NCBI GenBank assembly: GCA_002399345.1 | Contig: DHDL01000023.1 | Span: 5,794 to 27,053, forward strand | Direction: 5' to 3' | Length of the DNA: 21,260 nucleotides | From: Thermoanaerobacterales bacterium UBA4877 | GTDB taxonomy: Bacteria; Bacillota; Thermoanaerobacteria; Thermoanaerobacterales; UBA4877 | In this document: positions 1 to 7,896 of the stretch, one piece after another | Position numbering within the stretch: the stretch's first letter is position 1 | Layout: each line of letters starts with the position of its first letter | Program-made: the position numbers and the translations under genes | Notes under the pieces: model-generated | The model's database searches: none | The model's input: the letters and a program-made list of their open reading frames with translations, nothing else | Told to the model about the DNA's origin: nothing

Positions 1-83
1 CTTTCCACATATTTATAATGTCCATATTGATTAAGAGTATGCCGTCTTTATTTCCTGGGAAATTGCAATCTACCACGCTTAGC

Positions 84-2117
84 TCAGCTAGCTTTTTCAA
101 ATAAAAAAAACTCCGGACTTACCGGAGTTTTCATACTTATTGATTTTGATACATCCATTACTCTTTCTTCATATTTCGGTGCCAGGTTTTGCCCCTTTGC
201 CGTCATATCACGTACCGCCTGTATCATTGACTCCCGCACAGGAGTACCTGTGTCTTTACCATTTTTAGCTTTAGTGAATGCAGTATAATTATCCCCACCC
301 GTTGCCATGAAATCATTCGTTGCAACCTTATAAGTCTTATCCATTTCTATCGGAGTTCCATCTTTAAGAGTCATTTCCAAGACTCTCTGGCCGGCAGGCT
401 TTGTTGAATCATACTTCACAACGATGCCGGATAACTGTACCCATCCGATATCGGTGTTCATTATACCGTTTTCCAGCACCTCTTTTATCTGTTCACCGGT
501 CATATCAAATGTATAAAGGGTATTGTCAAAGGGCATAACCTCATACATGTCTCCCACAGTTATTTCACCCTTAGGTATACTGGTTCTTACTCCGCCTCCA
601 TTTTGAAAAGCTATCTGAGCACCTGATGCATCCTTCATAACGTCTGCTGTCCATTCACCAAAAATAGATAGTTCTCCTCTATTATGCTCTAAATCCACAT
701 CTGTCTTTCCGATAACCTCATTTAACTTAGGCATTACCTCCTGCATATAGCCATTTAACATATCCCCTACTTCCTTATCCGGAGTGATTGATCCTTCGGA
801 GAGGTTGCTATTCACCTTTGAAGATGACGAAACAACCTTTTTCATGGGTACACAATAGTAAAGAGTAATCTCGCCTACCGACCGACCATTATAATAAGCC
901 TCAACTACCGGAATGCCATTGATCTTTCCCTGAACGGGGTTGTGGGTATGACCCATAACTATGGCATCCACAGAAACAGCCCTTGCCAGATCGGCTCCCT
1001 CACCGGTTATCTTTCCGTCTTTATCCTGTACTCCTCCTGCGTGGGCTAATACAACAACTATGTCGGCCCCTTTGTCCTTGAGCACCTTTGTATACTCTTT
1101 AGTTATTGCCGTAGGATCTTTAAATTCGTACGGAGCAACTATATCGGGTTTGGTCTTGTACGCGGTTTCCGGTGTAGATATACCAATTATACCTATTTTG
1201 ATACCATCCTTTTCTATAATGGTGTAAGGCTTGGCCCAATCCACCGGTTTATCTGTGGATTTATCATAGATATTAGCAGCCAAAAACGGAAACTTCGCTG
1301 TCTTTATCCACGACTGAAGCTTATCTGTTCCCCAGTCAAACTCATGGTTTCCGATAGCGGATGCGTCAAATCCGATCATATTCATGGCGTCATTTACCGG
1401 TTTACCATAAAGCAGATTTGACTCCGCGCTACCCTGGTAGTTATCCCCTGCACTAAGGATTAAGGTCCTATCGGGGTTGGCCGCCTTTTTACCCTTTAGG
1501 TAGGAGGCCAGTTTGGCTATCCCTATGTTTTTACCCGAATCCTTCAATGATCCGTGAAAATCATTCACAGTAAGCAGTGTAACGGGTTTGATATTTTGCT
1601 TAAAGTTGCTTATAAGTGATGTCATCTCGCTACGTGTTATATTGGATGTCGGTTTTATATATCCGCCATCCCCTTTTACTATACCCATGGCACATGCACA
1701 GCTTATGTATCCTTTCGCCCATTTGCTCACCTTGTTTGCATCTTTAAATGATGCAAGGTTCTTGCCATCGTCTTTGTCACCCATTGCCTTCATTAACATT
1801 GAAAATGCCTGTTCTCTGGTAATGTTTAAGTTTGTGCCGAATTTCGTGTCACTCATGCCGTCGGCTGCGCCGTTTGTAACCGCAGCCTCGATATATGGAA
1901 CCATTTCTTTATCCACGTCGTCAAATTTCGTGGTATCTGTCTTTGATAATTGATAATCCATAGCCGCTACAAGCTCTTTGACAAACTCGCCTCTGGTAAC
2001 TTTAACATTTTTGCCGGCGTTTTCCTGAGCGACTACCTGAGATATCGGACCCAGTGCAAACATAGAAATAGCCATGGCAAATACCAAAACAAGGCTTAAA
2101 AATTTCTTTGCACTCAT
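84..2117 (-). CDS. Secreted SLH-domain 5'-nucleotidase / 2',3'-cyclic phosphodiesterase family protein
   Basis: 677 aa. Residues 1-30 form a signal peptide (KKF followed by a hydrophobic stretch, likely cleavage after VVA). Residues about 38-172 contain three S-layer-homology-like repeats, which would anchor the protein to the cell wall polymer. The calcineurin-like metallophosphatase domain follows, with NDFHG (185-189), SAGDN (222-226), GNHEF (256-260), LAHAGG (357-362) and GHTH (389-392) as the dinuclear-metal motifs. The C-terminal substrate-binding 5'-nucleotidase domain carries NGGGVR (506-511) and NDFMATGGDNY (601-611). Known relatives (UshA/YfkN type) dephosphorylate extracellular nucleotides, so the inferred role is surface nucleotide or phosphate scavenging. 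The start has a GGGGGTG Shine-Dalgarno upstream. The gene appears monocistronic. Oddity: an intrinsic terminator lies at 103-131, before the only in-frame stop at 84-86, so the last ~12-20 residues may be an artefact of a frameshift. Confidence 0.9.
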   Translation of the reverse strand: MSAKKFLSLVLVFAMAISMFALGPISQVVAQENAGKNVKVTRGEFVKELVAAMDYQLSKTDTTKFDDVDKEMVPYIEAAVTNGAADGMSDTKFGTNLNITREQAFSMLMKAMGDKDDGKNLASFKDANKVSKWAKGYISCACAMGIVKGDGGYIKPTSNITRSEMTSLISNFKQNIKPVTLLTVNDFHGSLKDSGKNIGIAKLASYLKGKKAANPDRTLILSAGDNYQGSAESNLLYGKPVNDAMNMIGFDASAIGNHEFDWGTDKLQSWIKTAKFPFLAANIYDKSTDKPVDWAKPYTIIEKDGIKIGIIGISTPETAYKTKPDIVAPYEFKDPTAITKEYTKVLKDKGADIVVVLAHAGGVQDKDGKITGEGADLARAVSVDAIVMGHTHNPVQGKINGIPVVEAYYNGRSVGEITLYYCVPMKKVVSSSSKVNSNLSEGSITPDKEVGDMLNGYMQEVMPKLNEVIGKTDVDLEHNRGELSIFGEWTADVMKDASGAQIAFQNGGGVRTSIPKGEITVGDMYEVMPFDNTLYTFDMTGEQIKEVLENGIMNTDIGWVQLSGIVVKYDSTKPAGQRVLEMTLKDGTPIEMDKTYKVATNDFMATGGDNYTAFTKAKNGKDTGTPVRESMIQAVRDMTAKGQNLAPKYEERVMDVSKSISMKTPVSPEFFLFEKAS
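103..131 (-). terminator. Intrinsic terminator of the SLH nucleotidase gene, inside the apparent ORF
   Basis: On the minus strand AAAACTCCGG (131-122), loop TAAGT (121-117) and CCGGAGTTTT (116-107) form a perfect 10-bp stem that runs into a T-tract (110-103). This is a textbook Rho-independent terminator. It lies 17 nt before the in-frame stop codon at 84-86, so a transcript ending in the T-tract would lack a stop. Confidence 0.88.
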
Positions 2118-2193
2118 TAATACACCCCCTATGATTATTAGATATTTGTTGTCTTACATTTATTTATTTCTATATCCGTTTAATTTTTCCTGC

Positions 2194-2222
2194 AAAAAAA
2201 AATCCTTTACGGATTTTTTTTT
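2194..2222 (-). terminator. Terminator after ispF (yacL-ispD-lipase-ispF operon)
   Basis: A-rich arm ending in ATCC, a 5-nt loop (2206-2210) and GGAT followed by a T-run on either strand. It lies 20 nt past the ispF stop and before the nucleotidase gene, so it closes the MEP operon. Being A/T-symmetrical it could work in both directions, but no plus-strand gene leads into it. Confidence 0.8.
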
Positions 2223-2241
2223 AGAATTTTTTAATTTATTC

Positions 2242-2709
2242 TTATTCCATCAAAACCACGGCCAGGCCGGCAATCATTTCATTATGGCCTATGGCGCCCA
2301 TGCCCTCGTTTGTTTTAGCTTTTATACTGACGGATCCTTCATCTATTCCCAGGATACCCGAAATATTCTTCCTCATGTCGTGTATATACTTGTTTAATTT
2401 TGGTTTCTCACACAGTATTACGGTATCAACGTTAACGACCCGATAACCACAGTCTTTGGTAAGCCGGTACGCATCCTTAAGAAGGATGAGCCCGGATGCA
2501 TCGCGGAACCTTTCATCGGTATCGGGATAATGGCTTCCGATATCGCCGAGGGCGGCCGCACCAAATATGGCGTCAATTACGGCATGTATGAGAACATCGG
2601 CATCCGAATGGCCTAGCAGGCCCTTGCCGTACGGTATCTCCACCCCGCCCAGTATAAGCCGGCGACCGTTTACCATCCTGTGTGAATCATAACCCAGACC
2701 TGTTCTCAA
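2242..2709 (-). CDS. ispF: 2-C-methyl-D-erythritol 2,4-cyclodiphosphate synthase (IspF)
   Basis: 155 aa, the usual family length. It catalyses the fifth step of the cytosolic MEP isoprenoid pathway: CDP-methylerythritol 2-phosphate to methylerythritol cyclodiphosphate plus CMP. The zinc ligands are visible as D8-x-H10 in GLGYDSHR and H42 in the LLGHSDADVLIHA block. GDIGSHYPDTD and the late KTNEGMG segment are also family-typical. The start is TTG, overlapping the TGA stop of the upstream lipase gene (TTGA), with GGGGTGA nine bases upstream. Translation is therefore probably coupled to the lipase. IspD is encoded two genes upstream in the same operon. A terminator follows 20 nt past the stop. 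Confidence 0.96.
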   Translation of the reverse strand: MRTGLGYDSHRMVNGRRLILGGVEIPYGKGLLGHSDADVLIHAVIDAIFGAAALGDIGSHYPDTDERFRDASGLILLKDAYRLTKDCGYRVVNVDTVILCEKPKLNKYIHDMRKNISGILGIDEGSVSIKAKTNEGMGAIGHNEMIAGLAVVLME

Positions 2710-3917
2710 ATTATATCTTCACCCCTTATTACAATTTCCGATGTGGACCTCTTAATACTCTTGTAAACACTCATATTCATCTTAGGAGTATCTATAAAAA
2801 CCTTGGAAGAAGGCATAGTCTCCTTAATGTTAAACCGGTAATCTTTTCTTTCCACATTAAATGCCATGTACCAGTCAAATTTATCATCTACCGAAACTTT
2901 CTCTAACTTTGGGTTATCTTCATCTCGAAGAATATTCGTACCTTTTGGTACGATCATACTTATATAATTGATCATCTTTTTTGGTATATGCCGGCCGCTA
3001 TAATTGAGCTTAAGTATATCCGCAATCTGTCCTATACAGTTTTCCATAAGACCGGCATGCATGCTTTCCATTTTCACAGCTTCTTTATTCAAGCTGAGAC
3101 TTTTTAAAAGAACGGTACCGTCTCCCTTAAGGTTTCTTACCACGCCCTCCGGTTTACCGTCTTCCCACAATTTATTCTTTCTAGCCGATACCTGGATATA
3201 CTCATTGGTATAGTATCCTATTCCGCCGAGCAAATAAGGCCGGCATCGTTCATCCAATATATCAAAGTTTTTATTAAGCCCCGTAAGATAACCATTGGCC
3301 TCATACATTTCCCTTATAGGTATAAACCTTATGTCATTATTTTTATAAGTAAATATATAACTTCCATATTCTTTCACCGGCATCAGGTCCCTTACAGACT
3401 TTATGTATTTCCTGACAATATCTTTCGGATGAGGTACAACATGCTGAAATGAAAGCATCCATACAAAGGCTTTATAAAATGCGTTTGTTATATCAAACTC
3501 CGGCGTGGGGGCAAGGTCCCCACCTTCCCAGGCATAATATGCATTAGCAGCACCTGCATTGGGAGTCCCCAGCATTATAAGCTTACTGACATCATACCTG
3601 TAATCATCGCTCTGTACATAAGCCCGGGCTACCAGACCGCCCATGCTGTGCCCTATGAGCACAACGCCATCAGTATCATTTATTTTCATAGCACGGTCAA
3701 TAACCGGCTTAAGATAATTTGCAGGAATATCCTTTACTCTTCTCCACCATGGGTAACATGCAACAAACAAATCCTTTTCCTTTTTATAGCCCAGCGAGCA
3801 CAATCCGTCTATCAAAGGATTGTATAACTTTTCACTGAATCCCAAGCTGTATCCGTATCGCGAACCGGGATCAGGAATAGAAGCAAAAAGACCTGGTAAT
3901 ATAATTATGGGTTTCAT
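2706..3917 (-). CDS. LCAT-like alpha/beta-hydrolase (lipase/acyltransferase family)
   Basis: 403 aa with no signal peptide or membrane segment, so probably cytoplasmic. The N-terminus holds the oxyanion-hole motif IIILPGLFAS (4-13). The nucleophile elbow is GHSMGG with Ser91, followed by LGTPNAG (116-122). The remaining triad candidates are Asp266 in NLKGDGTVLL and His287 in ESMHAGL, matching the lecithin:cholesterol-acyltransferase-like order. The C-terminal ~90 residues (about 315-403) show no motif I recognise and look like an additional beta-rich domain. The gene starts 50 nt after ispD with an AGAGGTGG Shine-Dalgarno, and overlaps the ispF start by 4 nt. The substrate cannot be read from sequence; an ester or phospholipid is the class expectation. 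Its place inside a MEP-pathway operon is unusual. Confidence 0.85.
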   Translation of the reverse strand: MKPIIILPGLFASIPDPGSRYGYSLGFSEKLYNPLIDGLCSLGYKKEKDLFVACYPWWRRVKDIPANYLKPVIDRAMKINDTDGVVLIGHSMGGLVARAYVQSDDYRYDVSKLIMLGTPNAGAANAYYAWEGGDLAPTPEFDITNAFYKAFVWMLSFQHVVPHPKDIVRKYIKSVRDLMPVKEYGSYIFTYKNNDIRFIPIREMYEANGYLTGLNKNFDILDERCRPYLLGGIGYYTNEYIQVSARKNKLWEDGKPEGVVRNLKGDGTVLLKSLSLNKEAVKMESMHAGLMENCIGQIADILKLNYSGRHIPKKMINYISMIVPKGTNILRDEDNPKLEKVSVDDKFDWYMAFNVERKDYRFNIKETMPSSKVFIDTPKMNMSVYKSIKRSTSEIVIRGEDII

Positions 3918-3967
3918 TTAACCACCTCTGACAGCTTTGATTTTAAGTTTAATATTCATCCCATATA

Positions 3968-4654
3968 TTATATTCCGATAAATGATTTAAGTACTATAAG
4001 ATCTTCGGGAGTGGTGGCCTTAATGTTCCTATAATCGCCCATGACTATCTTTACGTCTCCGCCCATGTTTTCCACCAGAGCGCAATCGTCTGTGGCAACA
4101 GTACCCTCTGATCTTGCTTTCTCATGGGCCCATTTAATCAGCTCAAATTTAAATGCCTGCGGTGTCTGTATGGCCCACATGCTTTTTCTGTCCGGAGTAC
4201 GGGTAACAAGATTATTCTCATCTAATATCTTCACCGTATCTTTAAGCGGCACTCCTACGGTAGAACAGCCATATTCATTTGCCGCCTCTATAACCTTTGA
4301 CAGCATATCAGGGGTTACAAGCGGCCGGGCCCCATCATGCACCACCACCACATAGGTATCTTTCAGAGCGGACAGACCATTATACACTGAATATTGCCGC
4401 TCGCTGCCGCCTGTTACAATCTTCTTTACTTTACTAAATCCATATCTGTCTATAATACCGTATTTTACTTTATCCACTACATCTCTTTGCGTAACAAGCA
4501 CAACATCATCTATGAGGCTGCACTGCTCGAATACATTCAAGGAATACCATAAAAGTGGTTTGCCATTAATCTCTATAAGTGTTTTATTAATTCCCATACC
4601 CATCCTTACACTTTCTCCCGCGGCAAGCAGGACAGCTGAATTCTTCAAGTCCAT
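3968..4654 (-). CDS. ispD: 2-C-methyl-D-erythritol 4-phosphate cytidylyltransferase (IspD)
   Basis: 228 aa from the chosen ATG. It transfers CMP from CTP to methylerythritol 4-phosphate, the third MEP step. The CTP-binding loop AVLLAAGESVRMG with the following NK, the VVHDGARPLV motif and the TPQAF segment identify the family. The frame stays open four codons further upstream (TTG at 4666). I prefer ATG 4654 because the distance from the start to LLAAG then matches the family. The ribosome-binding site is weak: only GGTGGT directly before the ATG, and nothing good upstream of the TTG. A perfect 17-bp hairpin (4680-4716) lies 25 nt upstream and could influence expression. Confidence 0.94.
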   Translation of the reverse strand: MDLKNSAVLLAAGESVRMGMGINKTLIEINGKPLLWYSLNVFEQCSLIDDVVLVTQRDVVDKVKYGIIDRYGFSKVKKIVTGGSERQYSVYNGLSALKDTYVVVVHDGARPLVTPDMLSKVIEAANEYGCSTVGVPLKDTVKILDENNLVTRTPDRKSMWAIQTPQAFKFELIKWAHEKARSEGTVATDDCALVENMGGDVKIVMGDYRNIKATTPEDLIVLKSFIGI

Positions 4655-4679
4655 CACCACCAACAAACATTATAACATA

Positions 4680-4716
4680 AAGTTATGGGACATATCTGTG
4701 ATATGTCCCATAACTT
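4680..4716 (-). repeat. Perfect 17-bp inverted repeat with 3-nt loop between yacL and ispD
   Basis: AAGTTATGGGACATATC (4680-4696), loop TGT, GATATGTCCCATAACTT (4700-4716). The pairing is perfect over 17 bp. In the yacL-to-ispD transcript it is followed by UUAUGUUAUAAUG, which is only moderately U-rich, so a classic terminator is not supported. Possible roles are an attenuator, an mRNA processing or stability hairpin, or a DNA operator. I see no second copy in the window. Confidence 0.85.
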
Positions 4717-4752
4717 AAGCTAAATCAATTTGATTATATATATTTTTCAATT

Positions 4753-5859
4753 TTACATTGCCTTTTCCTGTATGTTGTCACCCGGTTTGGCAAATATCAT
4801 TCTGCCTGCAGCGGTTTGCAGCACACTTGTTACTATAACGCCCAGTGTGTCGCCGATAAACTTCTTACCTCCGTCAACCACAATCATGGTCCCATCATCA
4901 AGATATGCAACACCCTGGCCATTTTCTTTACCATCTTTTATTATCTGCACTACCATTTCTTCGCCCGGCAAAACAACAGGTTTTACAGCATTAGAAAGCT
5001 CATTTATATTCAAAACACCGACACCCTGAAATTCGGCAACCTTATTCAGGTTGTAATCGTTGGTTACTACCTCGCCTCCGATCACCTGGGCCATTTTTAG
5101 TATCTTAAGATCTACTTCTGGTATTTCAGGAAAATCCTGTTCATTTATCTCTACTTTGACACTTAATTCTTTTTGCATTTTATTGAGTATATCCAGACCT
5201 CGTCTTCCTCTGTTTCTCTTTAATGTATCTGATGAATCTGCAATGTGTCTAAGTTCTTTCAACACAAACCCCGGTATTATTATATCTCCTTCGATAAATC
5301 CTGTCTTACATATATCCAGAATCCTTCCGTCTATAATAACACTCGTGTCTAAAACCTTGGGCTGTACTTTGTCACTCGGCTTGGCCTTTTCCTTATTTCC
5401 TATCCTTTTTAAGAATGAAAACATACTTACAATCTCTTCTTTTTTATGAACCGCTACAACCAACCCGAGATATCCAAGGATGATATTCAATATCACCGTA
5501 ATTATTATTCCTACCACCGGAATCATCCTAAATGGAGTGCTTATGAGATTGGCAATCAAAAGGCCAATTATAAGTCCCATAGTCCCGACTAAAATTTCAA
5601 CCGTAGGAACCTTCTGAAGTGTAGTATTAGCCCACTCTCCCAATTCAGCAGGCCATTTCTCGATCTTCGGAGACAAAAGATATAAGGTAATGCCACACCC
5701 TAACATTATGAGTCCGATAAAAAACAACTGCTGATTGTGTGTTAATGTAAATGTAAAGAAATCTTGAAAATTAAGTAACCGGAGCAATCCCTCAGATATT
5801 TCATAACCTATTCCCAATCCTGCTAACGCTAAAAAAAATCTTACCAATCTTTTAAACAA
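4753..5859 (-). CDS. yacL: PIN-TRAM domain integral membrane protein (YacL family)
   Basis: 368 aa from the TTG at 5859. The N-terminal part has four predicted membrane segments (about residues 5-25, 44-63, 88-106 and 114-138). A cytosolic PIN/PilT-N nuclease-like domain follows, with acidic residues in VLDTSVIIDGR (Asp171) and VTNDYN (Asp268). The C-terminal ~65 residues form a TRAM-type nucleic-acid-binding beta domain (VQIIKDGKENGQGVAYLDDG). Start choice: an ATG ten codons upstream (5889) is in frame but overlaps the TATAAT promoter element. The strong GGAGGTG (5866-5872) sits 6 nt before the TTG, and the resulting MFKRLVRFFL matches the family N-terminus. First gene of an operon with ispD, a lipase and ispF. 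The cellular role is not settled; RNA binding or cleavage at the membrane is inferred from the domains. Confidence 0.9.
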   Translation of the reverse strand: MFKRLVRFFLALAGLGIGYEISEGLLRLLNFQDFFTFTLTHNQQLFFIGLIMLGCGITLYLLSPKIEKWPAELGEWANTTLQKVPTVEILVGTMGLIIGLLIANLISTPFRMIPVVGIIITVILNIILGYLGLVVAVHKKEEIVSMFSFLKRIGNKEKAKPSDKVQPKVLDTSVIIDGRILDICKTGFIEGDIIIPGFVLKELRHIADSSDTLKRNRGRRGLDILNKMQKELSVKVEINEQDFPEIPEVDLKILKMAQVIGGEVVTNDYNLNKVAEFQGVGVLNINELSNAVKPVVLPGEEMVVQIIKDGKENGQGVAYLDDGTMIVVDGGKKFIGDTLGVIVTSVLQTAAGRMIFAKPGDNIQEKAM

Positions 5860-5865
5860 ATACTT

Positions 5866-5872
5866 CACCTCC
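5866..5872 (-). promoter_or_regulatory. Shine-Dalgarno that decides the yacL start
   Basis: GGAGGTG on the minus strand with a 6-nt spacer (AAGTAT) to TTG at 5859-5857. It lies inside the frame if the upstream ATG at 5889 is used, so it argues for TTG. Confidence 0.75.
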
Positions 5873-5887
5873 GTTCCTATTATTTTC

Positions 5888-5916
5888 ATTATAACAAACT
5901 TTTATAACAATATATA
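5888..5916 (-). promoter_or_regulatory. Probable sigma-A promoter of the yacL-ispD-lipase-ispF operon
   Basis: TATAAT on the minus strand at 5893-5888. Seventeen bases upstream is a poor -35 (TATATA, 5916-5911; 3/6 matches). The predicted transcript start near 5881 leaves a short leader carrying the GGAGGTG site, consistent with TTG initiation of yacL. Confidence 0.5.
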
Positions 5917-6030
5917 GTAAAAAATAAATTTATTTTTGTATATTTCCAGCTGTTTTTACCAGAATTTTAATTGAATATTAATTGTTACTTAAAATAATAA
6001 TAACTACTGACACTATAAGTTTATCTGTTA

Positions 6031-6059
6031 TTGACATAAGTGCCGATAGAAAATATAAT
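6031..6059 (+). promoter_or_regulatory. Perfect consensus sigma-A promoter for the 6092 gene
   Basis: TTGACA (6031-6036), a 17-nt spacer and TATAAT (6054-6059): 12/12 matches at optimal spacing. A transcript start near 6066 gives a ~26-nt leader containing the AAGGAGGA ribosome-binding site. This predicts strong vegetative expression, diverging from the yacL operon. Confidence 0.9.
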
Positions 6060-6091
6060 AACATTAAAAGGTTCATACAAGGAGGAAGATT

Positions 6092-6487
6092 ATGAAAGAC
6101 ATAATCGTTGATGATTTTCAGGAAACAGTAAATGATGTACTATTTAGGCACAAAAGTATAATCGATGTTATGACCAAGCTTCAAGAGAGTGATGCAAGAC
6201 TGAACCGGGCAATTGCAAAGGCGGTCACCTCATGCGGCTGCATAAAAATAAATGCACAAAAACAGGCATTACCGGACAACATAGATTTAAATCAGGCATC
6301 ACAGTTCGTCGGTTCGCATATCGAAGGTAAGCTGTGTGATGACTGTAAAGAAATAATAAATCAAGAATTGCAGAACCATCTTTTCTATCTTGCAGCGTTG
6401 TGTAACCTTCTTGATATAAACATCTATGATAATGTTCTCGAGGAATATAAAAAGCTGAACACGCTCGGTACATACAATCTTCTTTAA
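6092..6487 (+). CDS. Small cysteine-containing helical protein conserved in Clostridia, function unknown (DUF1573-like label)
   Basis: 131 aa, soluble, mostly helical by composition. Cysteine pairs SCGC (C48, C50) and LCDDC (C82, C85) resemble a split CxC...CxxC metal site; zinc binding is inference. The C-terminal half (LQNHLFYLAALCNLLDINIYDNVLEEYKKL) has a MazG-like helical appearance. I recall similar proteins near radA/disA in Clostridia annotated as DUF1573-domain or hypothetical, but cannot check this. Ribosome binding is strong (AAGGAGGA, 5-6 nt before ATG) and the promoter is perfect. It is the only plus-strand gene in the window. Its TAA stop overlaps the TAA of convergent radA on a TTAA, and I see no terminator after it. 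Confidence 0.82.
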   Translation: MKDIIVDDFQETVNDVLFRHKSIIDVMTKLQESDARLNRAIAKAVTSCGCIKINAQKQALPDNIDLNQASQFVGSHIEGKLCDDCKEIINQELQNHLFYLAALCNLLDINIYDNVLEEYKKLNTLGTYNLL

Positions 6488-7854
6488 TTTGTTTTGAGCG
6501 CAAAGTTCAGAGCATCATTAAGCGACCGGGCTGTGCATATTTCAATCTCTTGTTTTTCTCTATTTTTTATTCTGTTTCTGTTAGAATAGGGAATTATAAC
6601 CCTTTTTATACCACTCCTAAGGGCTTCCCTTACACGGCTGTCAATATCACTGATGCTTCTTATTTCTCCTGTGAGCCCGATTTCACCGACAGCCATGGTG
6701 TAAGGGCTGATCGGCTTTTCATTATAACTGGATGCTATAGCTATAGCCATGCTCAAATCTTGAGCAGGTTCATTGAGTTTAAGACCGCCCACAGCGTTGA
6801 CATATACATCCTGGCTCTGCAGCTTTAGACCAACCTGTTTTTCCAAAACGGCAGTCACCATCAAAAACCTGTTATAATCAAGGTCATTTACCACCCTTCG
6901 CGGCATTCCGAATATCGTCGGCGTATCAAGAGCTTGTATTTCCACCATAAGGGGACGCGTTCCTTCCATGGCGCAACTCAAAACGGCCCCAGGAGAATCA
7001 TTTCTCTGCCCTAAAAGTACTTCGGATGGATCGTTTATGGATATGAGGCCTGTTTCTGCCATTTCAAAGAGTCCAACCTCATTGGTAGGTCCAAACCGGT
7101 TTTTAGCTGCTCTTATAACTCTGTTACCTCCCGACCTGTCACCCTCAAAATACAAAACGGTATCAACCATATGCTCTAGCACCCTGGGGCCGGCCAGCAA
7201 ACCTTCTTTAGTTACATGCCCGATCACAATTGTTGTTATTCCGTTGTTTTTACTAATTTCCATAAGATGCGAGGTAACCGTCCTGATCTGGCTTACACTC
7301 CCCGCCGAGGTGTTCAGCTCTGAGTCATACATTGTCTGTATGGAGTCTATCACAAGAAATTCAGGTGCCGTATACTCCAGCATATCCTGTACTCTGTCAA
7401 AATGTGTCTCCGAAACTACATAAAGATTTTTTTCCCGTCTATTTATCCTTTTTGCCCTCATTTTTATCTGATTGATCGATTCTTCACCGGATACATAGAG
7501 TATCTTATGTCCGCGGGCGGCAATATCCATTGCTGCCTGCAGAATAAGTGTAGATTTTCCTATACCCGGGTCTCCACCAATAAGCACAAGAGAACCTTTA
7601 ACCAGGCCGCCTCCCAGCACCCTGTCAAACTCTTCTATGCCTGTAGTAAACCTGTCCTCGGAAAGTGAATTAAGATTATCCATGGAAACAGGAAGTTCAT
7701 CCTTTTTAAGCTTATGCCCGGCAGGTCTTTTTTCTTCCTGTTTTATTTCCTCCACCATCGTGTTCCAGCTATTACACGTAGGACAGCGGCCCATCCACTT
7801 TGAAGAATGGTATCCGCATTGTGTACAAATATATCCGGATTTATTTTTGCCCAT
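6484..7854 (-). CDS. radA: DNA repair ATPase RadA (Sms)
   Basis: 456 aa, normal length. N-terminal zinc finger CTQCG...CPTC (C10, C13, C24, C27). RecA-like core with Walker A GGDPGIGKST (93-102) and Walker B FLVID (166-170). The RadA-specific KNRFG motif is at 251-255. The C-terminal Lon-protease-like domain starts near 280. RadA acts at recombination intermediates, promoting branch migration. ATG with AAAGGGGGGC upstream. It follows clpC by 96 nt but also has its own promoter (7897-7924). It is convergent with the 6092 gene, the stop codons sharing TTAA. A weak GAGC/GCTT hairpin plus T-run lies within the opposing gene (about 6448-6466), the only terminator-like element seen downstream. Confidence 0.96.
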   Translation of the reverse strand: MGKNKSGYICTQCGYHSSKWMGRCPTCNSWNTMVEEIKQEEKRPAGHKLKKDELPVSMDNLNSLSEDRFTTGIEEFDRVLGGGLVKGSLVLIGGDPGIGKSTLILQAAMDIAARGHKILYVSGEESINQIKMRAKRINRREKNLYVVSETHFDRVQDMLEYTAPEFLVIDSIQTMYDSELNTSAGSVSQIRTVTSHLMEISKNNGITTIVIGHVTKEGLLAGPRVLEHMVDTVLYFEGDRSGGNRVIRAAKNRFGPTNEVGLFEMAETGLISINDPSEVLLGQRNDSPGAVLSCAMEGTRPLMVEIQALDTPTIFGMPRRVVNDLDYNRFLMVTAVLEKQVGLKLQSQDVYVNAVGGLKLNEPAQDLSMAIAIASSYNEKPISPYTMAVGEIGLTGEIRSISDIDSRVREALRSGIKRVIIPYSNRNRIKNREKQEIEICTARSLNDALNFALKTN

Positions 7855-7896
7855 AATGCCCCCCTTTAATACAGTATATATAAATGTATATCATAT

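Noticed and set aside
1..100. Minus-strand open frame from a TTG at 100-98 to the window edge (reads KKLAELSVVDCNFPGNKDG and onward), possibly the next gene downstream of the nucleotidase.
   Set aside because: Only 33 codons are visible, the start lies in the T-tract of a terminator, no ATG is present and chance openness is likely. Sequence beyond the left edge is needed.
6225..6503. Minus-strand 92-codon frame antisense to the 6092 gene.
   Set aside because: It overlaps the radA 3' end and a gene with a perfect promoter and strong ribosome-binding site; no recognisable motif.
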